A stretch of 47,389 bases of DNA. It comes from Pseudomonadota bacterium (GTDB taxonomy: Bacteria > Pseudomonadota > Gammaproteobacteria > Xanthomonadales > Rhodanobacteraceae). Shown here piece after piece: positions 7,958 to 17,857 of the stretch. A program made the translations under genes and the position numbers. The DNA is taken from assembly GCA_018241145.1 (NCBI GenBank), contig JAFEEJ010000221.1, forward strand, positions 1 to 47,389. The letters are read 5' to 3'. Within the stretch, counting starts at the first letter, position 1. Each line of letters opens with the position of its first letter. Below the pieces are notes generated by a model that saw only the letters and a program-made list of their open reading frames with translations, searched no databases and was not told the DNA's origin.

Positions 7958-9283
7958 TCAAAGGATGTAGCGCGACAGATCTTCGTCTTCAGCCAGATCC
8001 TTGAGGCTTTTGTCTACATATTCGGCGTCGATCGTGTATTTCTCGCCGCTTTTGTCCGCGGCTTCAAAGGACACCTTTTCCAGCAGCCGCTCCATCACGG
8101 TTTGCAGCCTGCGGGCGCCGATGTTTTCCGTGCGCTCGTTCACCCGGGCGGCGACCTCCGCCAGCCGCGAAATGCCGGAGTCCGTGAACTCCAGGGTCAC
8201 GCCTTCGGTCCCGAGCAAACCCACATACTGCTTGGTCAGCGCGTTGTGCGGCTCGCGCAGGATCCGTTCGAAGTCGGCCACGGACAGCGCGGAAAGCTCG
8301 ACGCGGATCGGCAGGCGGCCCTGCAATTCCGGGATCAGGTCGGAGGGTTTGGCGAGCGAAAACGCACCGGATGCGATAAACAGCACGTGGTCGGTCCTGA
8401 TCGGGCCGTACTTGGTGGAGACGGTCGAGCCTTCGACCAGCGGCAGCAGGTCCCGCTGCACGCCCTCGCGCGATACGCCCGCGCCGCCCCATTCGCTGCG
8501 CTGCGCGACCTTGTCGATTTCGTCGATGAAGACGATGCCGTTCTGCTCGCAGTTTTCGACCGCCTGCGCGCGCAGTTCGTCGTCGTTGAGCAGCTTGCCG
8601 GCTTCCTCGTCGATCAGCAGCGGCCGCGCGACCTTGATGGCCAGCTTGCGCTTCTGGGAACGGCCGCCACCCATGTTCTGGAACATCGAGCGCAACTGTT
8701 GCGACATCTCCTCCATGCCGGGCGGCGCCATGATTTCCACGCCGACGTTCATGGAAAATTCCAGCTCGATCTCGCGGTCGTCCAGCGCGCCTTCGTGCAA
8801 CTGCCGCCGCAATTTCTGGCGCGTCGCGGCCTCGCTGTCGGAGGCCGGCTGCTGGTCCCAGCCGCTGCGATGCGGCAGCAGCGCATCGAGGATGCGCTCC
8901 TCGGCGTTCTCTTCGGCCTGCGATTGCACGCGCGCCTTGGCCTGGTCGCGCGTCAGCTTGTAGGACACGTCCGCAAGGTCGCGCACGATCGAATCGACAT
9001 CCTTGCCCACGTAGCCGACTTCGGTGAACTTGGTCGCCTCCACCTTCACGAACGGTGCGTTGGCGAGCGTCGCCAGCCGGCGCGCGATTTCGGTCTTGCC
9101 GACGCCGGTCGGGCCGATCATCAGGATGTTCTTGGGCGTGACCTCGTTGCGGAATTCCGGATCGAGCTGCATCCGCCGCCAGCGGTTGCGCAGCGCGATC
9201 GCGACCGCACGCTTGGCGTTGTTCTGGCCGATGATGTAGCGGTCCAGCTCATTGACGATTTCGCGGGGAGTGAGTTCGCTCAT
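7958..9283 (-). CDS. hslU: ATP-dependent protease ATPase subunit HslU
   Basis: The 441-residue AAA+ unfoldase forms a hexamer that feeds unfolded proteins to HslV. Walker A is GPTGVGKT (57-64) and Walker B is [10 protein letters not shown]. The middle I-domain is present, and the protein ends LSRYIL, the conserved C-terminal tail that docks into and activates HslV. Length equals the family norm. The start is unusual: the 30 nt before ATG 9283 are pyrimidine-rich (CTCCTCCCGTC) with no Shine-Dalgarno sequence, so initiation probably depends on upstream hslV translation or on RNA structure. Confidence 0.98.
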   Translation of the reverse strand: MSELTPREIVNELDRYIIGQNNAKRAVAIALRNRWRRMQLDPEFRNEVTPKNILMIGPTGVGKTEIARRLATLANAPFVKVEATKFTEVGYVGKDVDSIVRDLADVSYKLTRDQAKARVQSQAEENAEERILDALLPHRSGWDQQPASDSEAATRQKLRRQLHEGALDDREIELEFSMNVGVEIMAPPGMEEMSQQLRSMFQNMGGGRSQKRKLAIKVARPLLIDEEAGKLLNDDELRAQAVENCEQNGIVFIDEIDKVAQRSEWGGAGVSREGVQRDLLPLVEGSTVSTKYGPIRTDHVLFIASGAFSLAKPSDLIPELQGRLPIRVELSALSVADFERILREPHNALTKQYVGLLGTEGVTLEFTDSGISRLAEVAARVNERTENIGARRLQTVMERLLEKVSFEAADKSGEKYTIDAEYVDKSLKDLAEDEDLSRYIL

Positions 9284-9300
9284 GACGGGAGGAGTGAGAT

Positions 9301-9377
9301 GGGAGGAGGGAGGCGAAAAACAGCGCAGCAGGCTGAAGGAGAGGTCGAGGCCTACGCCTCCCGCCTCCCGCCTCCCG
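9301..9377 (-). promoter_or_regulatory. Potential hslV-hslU intercistronic hairpin
   Basis: In the mRNA, the end of hslV (9369 down to 9355) can pair with 9315 down to 9301 over 15 bp with one mismatch, enclosing the hslV stop codon in a 39-nt loop. The hairpin ends 17 nt before the hslU ATG. The hslV arm carries three direct GGGAGGC copies (9355-9377), each with an SD-like GGAGG, while the other arm is CCUCC-rich. Confidence 0.5.
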
Positions 9378-9918
9378 CATCACTCAATTCTTCGATGGTG
9401 ACGTTTCGATTCGTGTAGATGCAGATGTCGCCCGCGATGCCGAGCGCCTTTTCGACGATCGTGCGCGCATCCAGAGCGGAGTTCTGCAGCAACGCCAGCG
9501 CCGCGGCCTGCGCGTAAGGACCGCCGGAGCCGATCGCGATCAGGCCGTGCTCGGGTTCCAGCACGTCGCCGTTGCCGGAAATCAGCAGCGAGGCGTCCTT
9601 GTCGGCCACCGCCAGCATCGCTTCCAGCCGGCCCAGTCGTCGATCGGTGCGCCATTCCTTCGCCAGTTCCACCGCGGCGCGGGTCAACTGGCCACTGTGC
9701 CGGGAAAGCTTGTCCTCGAACAGCTCGAACAGGGTGAAGGCGTCCGCGGTCGCGCCGGCGAAGCCCGCCAATACGTTGGCGTCCTTGCCGAGGCGGCGGA
9801 TTTTCCTGGCGTTGGCCTTGACCACGGTGTTGCCCAGCGTGACCTGGCCGTCGCCGCCCAGGACGACCTTGCCGTCGCGGCGCACGGACAGGATGGTGGT
9901 GGCGTGGAAGGATTCCAT
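9352..9918 (-). CDS. hslV: ATP-dependent protease proteolytic subunit HslV
   Basis: The 188-residue threonine protease assembles as a double hexamer with HslU. The N-terminus [19 protein letters not shown] shows the short propeptide before the catalytic Thr7 exposed by autoprocessing. [23 protein letters not shown] and the later [16 protein letters not shown] are family hallmarks. The C-terminus is slightly long and ends DAGGGRREA, encoded by three copies of a 7-base repeat. ATG 9918 fits the family start; the SD is weak. A heat-shock-like promoter is proposed at 9949-9977. Confidence 0.97.
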   Translation of the reverse strand: MESFHATTILSVRRDGKVVLGGDGQVTLGNTVVKANARKIRRLGKDANVLAGFAGATADAFTLFELFEDKLSRHSGQLTRAAVELAKEWRTDRRLGRLEAMLAVADKDASLLISGNGDVLEPEHGLIAIGSGGPYAQAAALALLQNSALDARTIVEKALGIAGDICIYTNRNVTIEELSDAGGGRREA

Positions 9919-9948
9919 GGGCTTCTGCTTGCGGTGTGGGCCTGCCCG

Positions 9949-9977
9949 AAGTGGGGGCGGCAGCGGCCGATGGCAAG
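9949..9977 (-). promoter_or_regulatory. Candidate sigma-32 (heat-shock) promoter of hslVU
   Basis: Minus-strand CTTGCCA (9971-9977), a 14-nt spacer, then CCCCACTT (9949-9956) resembles the sigma-32 consensus CTTGAAA / CCCCATNT. hslVU is a classic heat-shock operon. The match is by eye and imperfect in the -35. Confidence 0.4.
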
Positions 9978-10301
9978 CGCAACGGCGGATGCGGCAAATC
10001 CGGCAGGCGCCGCGCGCCCAGCCGATGGATCGGACCTTGGGTCTTTCGCCTGCCCGGCGCGCCCGAATCGGCGGTGAACCCATGCACAAAAGGGCTTGCC
10101 ATGCGTGATCAAAATCGAGGATTCGCGTCACCAAAACAGGCGCATTGCGCGATGTTTGCGTGGCGAGTATCGTTAAATCGCGGTTAGCCACAGGGCAACG
10201 GGGTAGAGGGTCGGCGCGCGGCACATTCGGGCACTTCGTACCGATCCCGGTACGCCTCGGTGGACGCGCTTGCGTTGTTTCGTACTCGCCGGGGAGATCC
10301 C
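9978..10301. other. Intergenic region between hslV and the TonB-dependent receptor gene
   Basis: About 320 bp of divergent intergenic DNA. A possible receptor promoter is TTGCGC (10145-10150), 17 nt, TATCGT (10168-10173). GGGGAGA at 10291-10297 is the receptor's RBS. Nothing else coding or structured was recognised. Confidence 0.35.
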
Positions 10302-13157
10302 ATGAATCACAAAATGAGATGCTTGTCGTTGGCCGTGCGTGTTGGACTCACGGCGGGCGTCGTCGCCGTTGCGGGTCTGGCCCAGGCGCAACAATCGCCG
10401 AACCAGGCGACGAGCACCCAGGACCAGACCGATCAGAACCAGGCCTCGGGCCAGCCGAAGACGCTTCAAACGGTGATCGTCACCGGATCGCTGGTCCGGC
10501 GTGTTGACGCAGAAACGGCCAGTCCCGTCGTCACGATCGATCGCCAGAACATCACCAATTCCGGCAAGCCGACCCTGGGCGATCTGGTGCAGCAAATGCC
10601 CAGCATCGCGGGCAACGCCACCAATCCCCAGAACAACACCAACGGCGGCGGCGTGGCTTCCCCGCTCACCGAAGGTGGCGACGGCGCCTCGCGCGTTTCG
10701 CTGCGCGGCCTGGGCACCGGCCGCACCCTCGTGCTGATCGACGGCCAGCGGATGCTCAATGCGGACCTCAACCTGATCCCGCAGGCCATGGTGGAGCGCA
10801 TCGAGGTGCTGGCCGAAGGCGCTTCGACGGTATACGGTTCCGACGCCGTCGGCGGTGTCGTGAACATCATGTTGCGGCATGATTTCGAGGGCGCCGAGTT
10901 GAGCTTCAACGGCGGCATTTCCGGCCATGGGGACGGCCAGCGGAACGGCTTCAGCCTCACCATGGGTCACTCGAACGACAAGTTCAGCCTCGCCGGCGGG
11001 CTCGATTACAACAAGTACAACGCGGTGCCCAACTCGCGGCGCGATTTCTCGGCGCATCAGTTGTACCTCACAAATGGCTCGGTGAGCGTAGCGGGATCGA
11101 GCTCGATCCCGACCGGCCGGATGCAGATTCCGCCCGCGCTCTCCGGTCAATTCGACTGTCCCTACAAGAATCAGGTAACGCTCGCGAGCGGCGACGGCAC
11201 CAGCCTGAGCGACTACCGCTGCCGGGTCGCATCGGACACCTTCAACTACGCAGCGTTCAACTACATCCAGGTTGCACAGCAGCGCACCGATGGTTTCGTG
11301 CTCGGCAGCTACAACCTGACCGACAACATCACGGCGTTTGTCGATGCCTTCTACAACTACACCTCATCGGCTGGCCAGGACGCGTCGATTCCGGTGGGTA
11401 CCGGTGACGGCCTGGTGATTCCTGCAACGGCTCCGTTCAATCCGTTCGGCGTCACCTTCAGCCCGAATCCGATCCCGGGCGACCCCAACAGCGGCTACGT
11501 GTTTCAGACGCGCCTCACCGGCGTGGGGACACGTATCCATCCCTATACCACCAGCACCGGGCAGTTCATCGCTCGTTTGCGAGGCGACATTGGCCAGAGC
11601 AGTTGGAACTGGAATGTCACCTTCGACTATGGCCATACCTCGCGGACCCAAACCGACGAAAACGAGTTGTACATTCCCGCGCTGCAGGCGGCCATCGATG
11701 CCGGCGCCAACATTTTCGACCAGGCCAACAACGGTGCGGCGTTGGGTGCAGGCGCACTCGATGCCGTCTACCGGAAGAACGAGAACCTGCGACAGATTTC
11801 GGCAGGTGCGAACGGCAACCTGTTGTCGTTGCCCGCGGGCGATGTGCAGCTGGCGGTTGGGGCGCTGTATCGCAACCAATCCATGAACTACACGATCAAT
11901 CCGCTCGCCTTGCTTGATCCAACCACGGGTACCTGCCAAATCTCGCAGGAAGCCTGCGGTTCGCCGGGTAGTGGCAAGGACAACGTCAAGGAAGCCTTCG
12001 CCGAAACCCTGATCCCGTTGCTGAAGGAAGTCCCGGGAGCGTACTCGTTGAACGTGGACGTGGGCGTGCGTTACTCCGACTACAACACCGCGGGTTCCAC
12101 CACCAACGGCAAGCTCGCGATCGAGTGGAAACCCATCCAGGATCTGCTGGTGCGCGGCACCGTTTCGCAGGTGTTCCGTGCGCCGAACCTTGATCAGCTG
12201 TACGACGGACGCTCGATCGTCCAACCCACCCTGAACGATCCCTGCGCCCATCTCTCGGCCGCAGAACTTGCGCTGCACCCTGCCGCGTGCCAGTCGGTGC
12301 CCCCGAACTGGTCCGGCGACGATCCGGCGCAGGTCAATACCTACTATTCGGGCGCCAACGCACTGGGGATCAACCTCAAGCCTGAGCATGGCAAGTCGAT
12401 GGATTTCGGACTCGTCTACGATCCGAGCTGGGCGCCAGGGCTGAATGCCAGCGTCGACTTCTGGCACATCTATCTGTACGACACGCTGGCGCCGATCTCG
12501 GGCATCACCGTGGTCAACGCCTGCTTCAACAACGAAGCCAGTCCATACTGCCCTTACATCCACCGCTACGACGACACCACCCAGCAGCCCGGCCAGATCT
12601 TCTACATCGACGCGCCGGTCCTCAATCTCGGCACCCTGAGCACCAGTGGCATCGACTTCACCGCCAACTACAAGCTTCCGCACTTCGATTTCGGCAGCTT
12701 CAATCCGGGAGACTTCAAGCTCGGGCTGGCCACCAGCTACATCGCCACCTTCAACAACAACAAGACCCCCGGTGCGCCCGGCTCTTCCGTCGACAGGCTT
12801 GCCGGCACCTGGAACGCGCAGTTCGGCAACGTTTCGCGCTGGCGCGCGACGGCCACGCTGGGCTGGGGTCGCGGCAACTGGGATGCGCAGTGGCGGACAC
12901 GCTACATCAGCGCGGTGACGGCGCTCGATGCGGATTACGCCACCGGTGCGAGCATACCGGTTGCCTCGGTGGTCTATAACGATCTCCAGCTTGGCTATGC
13001 GGTACCGGTCATCCACACGCGTTTCGACGTGGGCGTGGATAATGCTTTCGACAAGCAGCCGCCACTGATCTACCAGAACGGACAAGGCAACACGGATTCC
13101 AATACCTACGACATGATGGGCCGCTACTACTGGGCTCGTGCGACACTGAAGTTCTGA
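10302..13157 (+). CDS. TonB-dependent outer-membrane receptor
   Basis: The 951-residue protein has a signal peptide ending near AQA (about residue 29). A candidate TonB box is TLQTVIVTG (54-62). The plug domain carries [22 protein letters not shown] and [28 protein letters not shown], and a 22-strand-type barrel ends in a terminal phenylalanine ([11 protein letters not shown]). Such proteins import large substrates using the TonB-ExbBD system; the ligand cannot be read from sequence. ATG 10302 has a good RBS. A rho-independent terminator follows at 13196, and a TPR-sulfotransferase gene lies just beyond, a pairing seen repeatedly in Xanthomonadales. Confidence 0.95.
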   Translation: MNHKMRCLSLAVRVGLTAGVVAVAGLAQAQQSPNQATSTQDQTDQNQASGQPKTLQTVIVTGSLVRRVDAETASPVVTIDRQNITNSGKPTLGDLVQQMPSIAGNATNPQNNTNGGGVASPLTEGGDGASRVSLRGLGTGRTLVLIDGQRMLNADLNLIPQAMVERIEVLAEGASTVYGSDAVGGVVNIMLRHDFEGAELSFNGGISGHGDGQRNGFSLTMGHSNDKFSLAGGLDYNKYNAVPNSRRDFSAHQLYLTNGSVSVAGSSSIPTGRMQIPPALSGQFDCPYKNQVTLASGDGTSLSDYRCRVASDTFNYAAFNYIQVAQQRTDGFVLGSYNLTDNITAFVDAFYNYTSSAGQDASIPVGTGDGLVIPATAPFNPFGVTFSPNPIPGDPNSGYVFQTRLTGVGTRIHPYTTSTGQFIARLRGDIGQSSWNWNVTFDYGHTSRTQTDENELYIPALQAAIDAGANIFDQANNGAALGAGALDAVYRKNENLRQISAGANGNLLSLPAGDVQLAVGALYRNQSMNYTINPLALLDPTTGTCQISQEACGSPGSGKDNVKEAFAETLIPLLKEVPGAYSLNVDVGVRYSDYNTAGSTTNGKLAIEWKPIQDLLVRGTVSQVFRAPNLDQLYDGRSIVQPTLNDPCAHLSAAELALHPAACQSVPPNWSGDDPAQVNTYYSGANALGINLKPEHGKSMDFGLVYDPSWAPGLNASVDFWHIYLYDTLAPISGITVVNACFNNEASPYCPYIHRYDDTTQQPGQIFYIDAPVLNLGTLSTSGIDFTANYKLPHFDFGSFNPGDFKLGLATSYIATFNNNKTPGAPGSSVDRLAGTWNAQFGNVSRWRATATLGWGRGNWDAQWRTRYISAVTALDADYATGASIPVASVVYNDLQLGYAVPVIHTRFDVGVDNAFDKQPPLIYQNGQGNTDSNTYDMMGRYYWARATLKF

Positions 13158-13195
13158 ACCTTCGCGATTGCCCGATGCAGCAAGGAAGGCACGAG

Positions 13196-13222
13196 GGGCG
13201 CCGCGCAAGCGGCGCCCTTTTC
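13196..13222 (+). terminator. Rho-independent terminator after the TonB-dependent receptor
   Basis: A 9-bp GC stem (13196-13204 with 13209-13217), GCAA tetraloop and a TTTT tract starting at 13218. Confidence 0.85.
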
Positions 13223-13268
13223 CTTGGCTACACTGGAACACCCCGCGCAAAAAACGGATTGCACACGC

Positions 13269-15131
13269 ATGCCGACGTCGGCCGACGACCTTGCCCGATC
13301 CATGACCGCCGCATGGAACGCAGGTCAACCCGATCGGGTCATTGCGCTCGCGCGGAGTGCGCAGGCGGACGCTGCTGATTCCGAACCGGTACTTGCGTTG
13401 CTGGGTCTTGCGCAACAACAGACCGGGGGCAATGCGGAGGCTCCGGAAACGTTCGCGCAGTTGTCGCGCTTGCGGCCCGAGGTCTCCGTGTACTGGAACA
13501 ATCTTGGCCTCGCCTGCCGGCACACGGGCGACTTCGCGGCATCCGAACACGCGTTGCTGAAAGCGAAATCGCTGGCGCCCAATGATGCCGAGGTGCATTA
13601 CAACCTCGGCCTGCTTTATATCCAGCAGCACCGCTGGCCGCTGGCGCGCGACGTGCTGCTGGATGCGGTGCACCTTGCGCCGCAGTTCGTCGAGGCGCGG
13701 CTGGAGGCGGCGCATGCCTGCCACGTTTGCGGCAACATCGAGGGCGAGGAGGCGATGCTGGAAGGGGCCGATGCCTGGCCACCGCAGCCGGCCGGGCAGG
13801 CGCTGGTCCTCGCTTCGATACTGTCCGTGCTGGGACGCCTGGAAATCGCGCTGAAGGTATTGGCGCAGGCACGCCTGCCGGAAGGGCCGGCGGCCGAATC
13901 CATGCGGCTCCGCATCACGGCGCAGCGCGTTGCCTTGCACGAGCGCAACAACCAGCTCGATCAGGCGCGTCGCGAGCTGCAGCAAGTGCCGCTCGATGCG
14001 CTCGACGCCTTGGGAGCGGGTGCCGTCGACGCGCGCATCGACGTCTGGCGCGCGCATGCGGTCATGGCGATGCGTGAGCGGCGCCATGAAGCAGCAGCTG
14101 CGCTCTACCAGCGCGTGTTGGACGTCGCGAAGGATCCCGAGGTTGTGTCGATCGCCGCGTTCGGGCTGGCTGCCGCGCATGACCGGTTGGGGCAATACCG
14201 CGATGCATGGAAGGCGCTCGATATCGCGCATGCAATGCAGATGCAGATCGCCCGGCAGGTGACCCCGGAGTTGTCTGTGCCTGACGGCCAGCCCTTGCCG
14301 ATGGTGGCGCGTACGGTTGACGCAAATGCCTACGCGAGCTGGAAACCGCTGGCGAGCCCGTCGATGTTGCAGAGCCCGGTATTCGTGATCGGCTTTCCGC
14401 GCTCGGGCACCACCCTGCTGGAACAGATGCTCGACGCGCATCCGGGTTTCCGTTCGATGGACGAACGCGGGTATGTCTATCAACTGATCGAGCGCATGGA
14501 GCATGCCGGACAGCGTTACCCGGCCGATCTTGCCGGCCTGACCCAGACTGAAGCCGATCAATTGCGTGCGGTGTATTGGCGGCTGGTCGAACACACACTG
14601 CCCGATCTCGGACAGCGCCGGCTGATCGACAAGAATCCGCTCAACATGCTGTGCCTGCCGCTGATCCTGAGGTTGTTTCCCGCTGCACGCATCCTCCTGT
14701 GCCTGCGGCATCCCTGCGACGTGCTGCTGAGTTGCTACATGCAGTCTTTCCGCTCGCCCGCCTTCATGGCCATGTGTTCGTCGCTGCAACGGCTCGCGCG
14801 CGGGTACGCGGATGCGTTCGGGCAATGCCGCCGGCATCTCGAAGTTTTCAAGCCGCAGGTGCTGGAATGGCGCTATGAATCCGTCGTCGGCGATTTCGAT
14901 GCAGCCGTCCCGCGTCTTGGGCGGTTCCTGGAAGTCGAGGACGCTTCCCCGATGGCCGGTTTCGCGCGCCACGCTCGCGCGAAACCATTCATCGCGACGC
15001 CGAGTTACGCGCGGGTCACGCAACCGGTGACCGCCGCGGCGGTGGGTCGCTGGATGAATTATCGCGAGCGGTTCGAGCCGGTGCTGCCGATCCTGCAGCC
15101 GTGGTTCGAGCGCTTCGGTTACACCGCGTAA
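13269..15131 (+). CDS. TPR-repeat sulfotransferase-family protein
   Basis: The 620-residue protein has two halves. Residues ~1-340 are helical TPR repeats (for example SVYWNNLGLACRHTGDFAAS and AEVHYNLGLLYIQQHRWPLA). Residues ~368 onward form a PAPS-dependent sulfotransferase domain: the 5'-phosphosulfate loop is FVIGFPRSGTTLLEQML (about 371-387) and the 3'-phosphate site is RILLCLRHPCDVLLSCY (about 473-489). No signal peptide is seen, so it is likely cytoplasmic. ATG 13269 is preferred over a TTG at 13224 inside the terminator region; a TACACT -10-like hexamer lies ~36 nt upstream. The family is often annotated as a putative component of TonB systems because of its position next to receptors, but the substrate is unknown. 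Confidence 0.88.
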   Translation: MPTSADDLARSMTAAWNAGQPDRVIALARSAQADAADSEPVLALLGLAQQQTGGNAEAPETFAQLSRLRPEVSVYWNNLGLACRHTGDFAASEHALLKAKSLAPNDAEVHYNLGLLYIQQHRWPLARDVLLDAVHLAPQFVEARLEAAHACHVCGNIEGEEAMLEGADAWPPQPAGQALVLASILSVLGRLEIALKVLAQARLPEGPAAESMRLRITAQRVALHERNNQLDQARRELQQVPLDALDALGAGAVDARIDVWRAHAVMAMRERRHEAAAALYQRVLDVAKDPEVVSIAAFGLAAAHDRLGQYRDAWKALDIAHAMQMQIARQVTPELSVPDGQPLPMVARTVDANAYASWKPLASPSMLQSPVFVIGFPRSGTTLLEQMLDAHPGFRSMDERGYVYQLIERMEHAGQRYPADLAGLTQTEADQLRAVYWRLVEHTLPDLGQRRLIDKNPLNMLCLPLILRLFPAARILLCLRHPCDVLLSCYMQSFRSPAFMAMCSSLQRLARGYADAFGQCRRHLEVFKPQVLEWRYESVVGDFDAAVPRLGRFLEVEDASPMAGFARHARAKPFIATPSYARVTQPVTAAAVGRWMNYRERFEPVLPILQPWFERFGYTA

Positions 15132-15162
15132 GCTGCTTCATCGCATTCCGGCTTCATCGCAT

Positions 15163-16056
15163 TCACTTGCGTTTCGCCCGCGGATGCGCGGCGTCGTAGA
15201 CCCGCGCCAGGTGCTGGAAATCCAGATGCGTGTAGATCTGCGTGGTGCCGATGTCGGCGTGGCCCAGCAGTTCCTGCACCGCGCGCAGGTCGCCGGAGGA
15301 TTCCAGCAGGTGCGAGGCACAGGAATGCCGCAACAGGTGCGGATACACGCGCTGCCACACGCCCTGTTCCCTGGCGCGGCGTTTGATGCGCGCGCGCACC
15401 GCGCCGGTGGTCAGCGGCTTGTCTCCGCGGCCGCGGAAAATCGGGTCGTCCGGTTGCGGCGCATCCTGTTGGCGCAGCGCACCCAGGGCTGCCAATGCGC
15501 GCGAACCGACCGGCACGATGCGTGTCTTGCCGCCTTTGCCGGATACCACGCGCAGCATGCCTTCGCCCGGGTCCAGGTCGCGCCAGTGCACGTGGGTCAA
15601 TTCCGAAACGCGCAGTCCGCTGGAATACAGCAGTTCCAGCAGGGCGCGGTCGCGCACGGTTTGCGGTTCGTCGCCTTCGATTTCCACCAGTGCGGATACC
15701 TGATCGACGTCCAGCACCTGCGGCAATTTGCGCCGCACCTTGGGCGAGCGCACGCCGCTCGCGGGGTTGCTCACCACTTCGCCGTGCCGCGCCAGGAACT
15801 TGAAGAAGCTGCGCCATGCCGACAAGCGGGCGCGCAGGGTGGAGGGTTCGAGTCCGCGGCGGTGCCCGTCCGCGATCAGCGCCTGCACCTGGTCGCCGCG
15901 CAGGTCGCGCCAGCGCGTCAGCGACTGGGCCTGCATGTACTCGCGCAGGCCTTGCAGCTCGACGCGGTACTTGTGCAACGTCGCGGGCGAATAGCGGCGC
16001 TCGTCGTGCAGGTACGCGAGAAATCTTTCGACCGCGGCGGCAAGCGGTTCGCTCAT
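15163..16056 (-). CDS. xerC: Site-specific tyrosine recombinase XerC
   Basis: The 297-residue recombinase resolves chromosome dimers with XerD at dif. The N-terminal SAM-like DNA-binding domain (about 1-90) is followed by the catalytic domain with R149 (SSGLRVSEL), K174, H240 and R243 (HLLRHSCASHLL), H266 and nucleophile Y275 (TQIYTHLD). All six catalytic residues are present. It follows the DUF484 gene by 6 bp in the lptM-dapF-DUF484-xerC order also found in E. coli, which supports XerC rather than XerD. It converges on the TPR-sulfotransferase gene with a 31-bp gap. Confidence 0.96.
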   Translation of the reverse strand: MSEPLAAAVERFLAYLHDERRYSPATLHKYRVELQGLREYMQAQSLTRWRDLRGDQVQALIADGHRRGLEPSTLRARLSAWRSFFKFLARHGEVVSNPASGVRSPKVRRKLPQVLDVDQVSALVEIEGDEPQTVRDRALLELLYSSGLRVSELTHVHWRDLDPGEGMLRVVSGKGGKTRIVPVGSRALAALGALRQQDAPQPDDPIFRGRGDKPLTTGAVRARIKRRAREQGVWQRVYPHLLRHSCASHLLESSGDLRAVQELLGHADIGTTQIYTHLDFQHLARVYDAAHPRAKRK

Positions 16057-16062
16057 CGCGCG

Positions 16063-16737
16063 TCAATCGAAACGCGCGAGCGCCGCATCCAGCGCCTGCG
16101 CGATCAACTTCAGGAAGATCGTGCCGATGCCGGGGTGGAAACGGTTGATGTCGTCGCTGCCGATCGCGAGCAGCCCGCGTTCGCCGATCTTCAGCAACGC
16201 GCAGGACTGCACGCGACCCGTGCGTGTGCCGAACAGGCGATCCAGCTTGTCCTGCGCCAGCCGGCCGCACAGGGGTTCGTTGCGTGCGAGGAATTCGGCG
16301 AACTCCGGCAGCGCGGCGTGGCCCTGCGGCAGCGCCAGCAACCAGGGTGCATCGAGGTCCGCGACCTCGCGGAACAGTCCAAGGCAAACCAGGTCGGTAT
16401 CGAAGTCTTCGTTCAGCGCCGCGACGAAACCGCGGCAGGTGTCGACGAGCGTGTCTGCGCGCAACAGCGTCAGGGTGAGCGAATGCACGCGCACCATCAG
16501 TTGTTCGTTGTCGGTGGCCACGCCGATCAGGTCCGCCAGGCGCTCGTTCAATTCCTGGTTGCGCGCGCGCAAGGCTTCCAGTTGATAGGCGGTCAGCGAA
16601 GCCGCCGGACCGTGCTCGCGCGGAATCACCAGTTCCTGCGCGATCTCCGGGAAGTCCTTGAGGAATTGCGGGTGCTTGCGCAGGTACTCGGCGACGTCCA
16701 TCGCCTCCAGTCCGGCCTTCAGGGTCATTTCGGGCAT
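16063..16737 (-). CDS. DUF484 family protein
   Basis: The 224-residue soluble protein is recognised by its N-terminus (VAEYLRKHPQFLKDFPEIAQELVIPRE), a central coiled region, and a GAF-like C-terminal half (SCALLKIGERGLLAIGSDDINRFHPGIGTIFLKL). It is the equivalent of E. coli YigA, which sits between dapF and xerC just as here. Its function is unknown. It is probably translated with xerC (6-bp gap). Confidence 0.9.
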   Translation of the reverse strand: MPEMTLKAGLEAMDVAEYLRKHPQFLKDFPEIAQELVIPREHGPAASLTAYQLEALRARNQELNERLADLIGVATDNEQLMVRVHSLTLTLLRADTLVDTCRGFVAALNEDFDTDLVCLGLFREVADLDAPWLLALPQGHAALPEFAEFLARNEPLCGRLAQDKLDRLFGTRTGRVQSCALLKIGERGLLAIGSDDINRFHPGIGTIFLKLIAQALDAALARFD

Positions 16738-16798
16738 GGCGCCGTTCCGTTCGGGATGCGCGCAGTGTGCGGATTCACGGGCGTGCGCGCAATGGCGG

Positions 16799-17632
16799 TC
16801 AGGCGCCCAGCCATTCGCCGTCGTAGACGAACGTTGCCGAACCGGTCATCCACAGGGGATGACCCGCGCCGCGCCATTCGATCTCCAGTTCGCCGCCGGG
16901 CAATTCCACCGTGACGCAATCACCGACCCGGCCGCGCCGATGCAGCACCGCGACCGCGGCGCACGCGCCGGTGCCGCAGGCGCGCGTCCAGCCTGCGCCG
17001 CGCTCGTGCACGCGCAGGCCGATGACGCCATGCGCACGCACCTGCGCGAAGCCGGCGTTGGCGCCCAGAGGAAAACGCGGATGCGCCGTGATCGCCGGGC
17101 CGAGTCGTTCCGGCTCGGGCCCGTGCACGTCGTCCACCTCGATCACCGCGTGCGGATTGCCCATCGACACCGCGCCGATGTCGACGTGGGTGCCTCCCGT
17201 TTCGAGCGGATAGGAATCGGCTTCGCACTCGGCTTCGAACGGGATGCGCACCGGATCGAACACCGGCTCGCCCATGTCCACCGCCACGCGCTCGTTGTCG
17301 AGCAGGCGCACTTCGACGACGCCCGACAGACCGCGCAACCGCGCGGCATCCCTGCGCAGCGAACCTTCACGGCGCAGCCACGCGGCGATGCAGCGCACGC
17401 CGTTGCCGCATTGTTGCGCGGAGGATCCATCGGCGTTGCGGATCGAATAGGCGAAATCGGCCGTGCCTTCACGCGCGTTCTCGATCACCAACAACTGGTC
17501 GAAGCCGATGCCGGTGCGGCGGTCGGCCATCGCGCGCACCCTGTCCGCATTCAGCGGCGGCGTTGCCCCGCGCGCATCCAGCACGACGAAGTCGTTGCCC
17601 AGCCCGTGCATCTTGCTGAAGCGCAGCGGCAT
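16799..17632 (-). CDS. dapF: Diaminopimelate epimerase
   Basis: The 277-residue enzyme converts LL- to meso-diaminopimelate for lysine and peptidoglycan synthesis. Its two catalytic cysteines are in QQCGNGVRC (Cys75) and RACGTGAC (Cys219), and the N-terminal FSKMHGLGNDFVVLDA signature is intact. Length is normal. ATG 17632 gives the standard start; a longer frame overlaps lptM. It lies 10 bp after lptM. Confidence 0.97.
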   Translation of the reverse strand: MPLRFSKMHGLGNDFVVLDARGATPPLNADRVRAMADRRTGIGFDQLLVIENAREGTADFAYSIRNADGSSAQQCGNGVRCIAAWLRREGSLRRDAARLRGLSGVVEVRLLDNERVAVDMGEPVFDPVRIPFEAECEADSYPLETGGTHVDIGAVSMGNPHAVIEVDDVHGPEPERLGPAITAHPRFPLGANAGFAQVRAHGVIGLRVHERGAGWTRACGTGACAAVAVLHRRGRVGDCVTVELPGGELEIEWRGAGHPLWMTGSATFVYDGEWLGA

Positions 17633-17642
17633 CCCGGCGTGC

Positions 17643-17819
17643 TCAGCGGCCGTCGTCCGTCGTGGGGATCGGGAGCGTGGGGACGGGCGCTGGCGCGGAA
17701 TGCGCCGCGGCCGGCGCGGAACCATCGGGCCGCACCAGCGGACCCTTCTGCCCGCAACCCGCCAGCGCCGTGCACATCAGGACCAGCAGCGAAATGAAAA
17801 CAAGGCGTGGCATCTTCAT
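17643..17819 (-). CDS. lptM: LptM/YifL-type small lipoprotein
   Basis: A 58-residue protein with a hydrophobic signal and lipobox LAGCGQKGPL, then a proline/alanine-rich tail. LAGCGQKGPL directly after the signal is the hallmark of this family (LptM in E. coli, which helps assemble the LptDE LPS translocon). Position before dapF matches the E. coli gene order. Start ATG 17819 (MKM...) or ATG 17813; a -10-like TATACT lies 19 nt upstream. Confidence 0.88.
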   Translation of the reverse strand: MKMPRLVFISLLVLMCTALAGCGQKGPLVRPDGSAPAAAHSAPAPVPTLPIPTTDDGR

Positions 17820-17838
17820 CACTCGAGTCGACGGGACG

Positions 17839-17844
17839 AGTATA
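17839..17844 (-). promoter_or_regulatory. -10 element of the lptM-dapF-DUF484-xerC operon
   Basis: Minus-strand TATACT in the 38-bp gap after the Sel1-type gene; transcription would begin about 12 nt before lptM. No convincing -35. Confidence 0.4.
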
Positions 17845-17857
17845 GCCACGCCTGCCG

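Noticed and set aside
9355..9377. G-rich repeats at the hslV end as a G-quadruplex.
   Set aside because: Only three GGG runs are present with GG runs between, so a stable three-layer quadruplex is not supported; the hairpin is the better reading.
11364..15023. A very long open frame on the minus strand (over 1200 codons) opposite the TonB receptor and TPR-sulfotransferase genes.
   Set aside because: It covers two clear plus-strand genes with family motifs and an intervening terminator; GC-rich DNA commonly keeps the opposite strand open. The translation is Arg/His/Gln-rich without domains.
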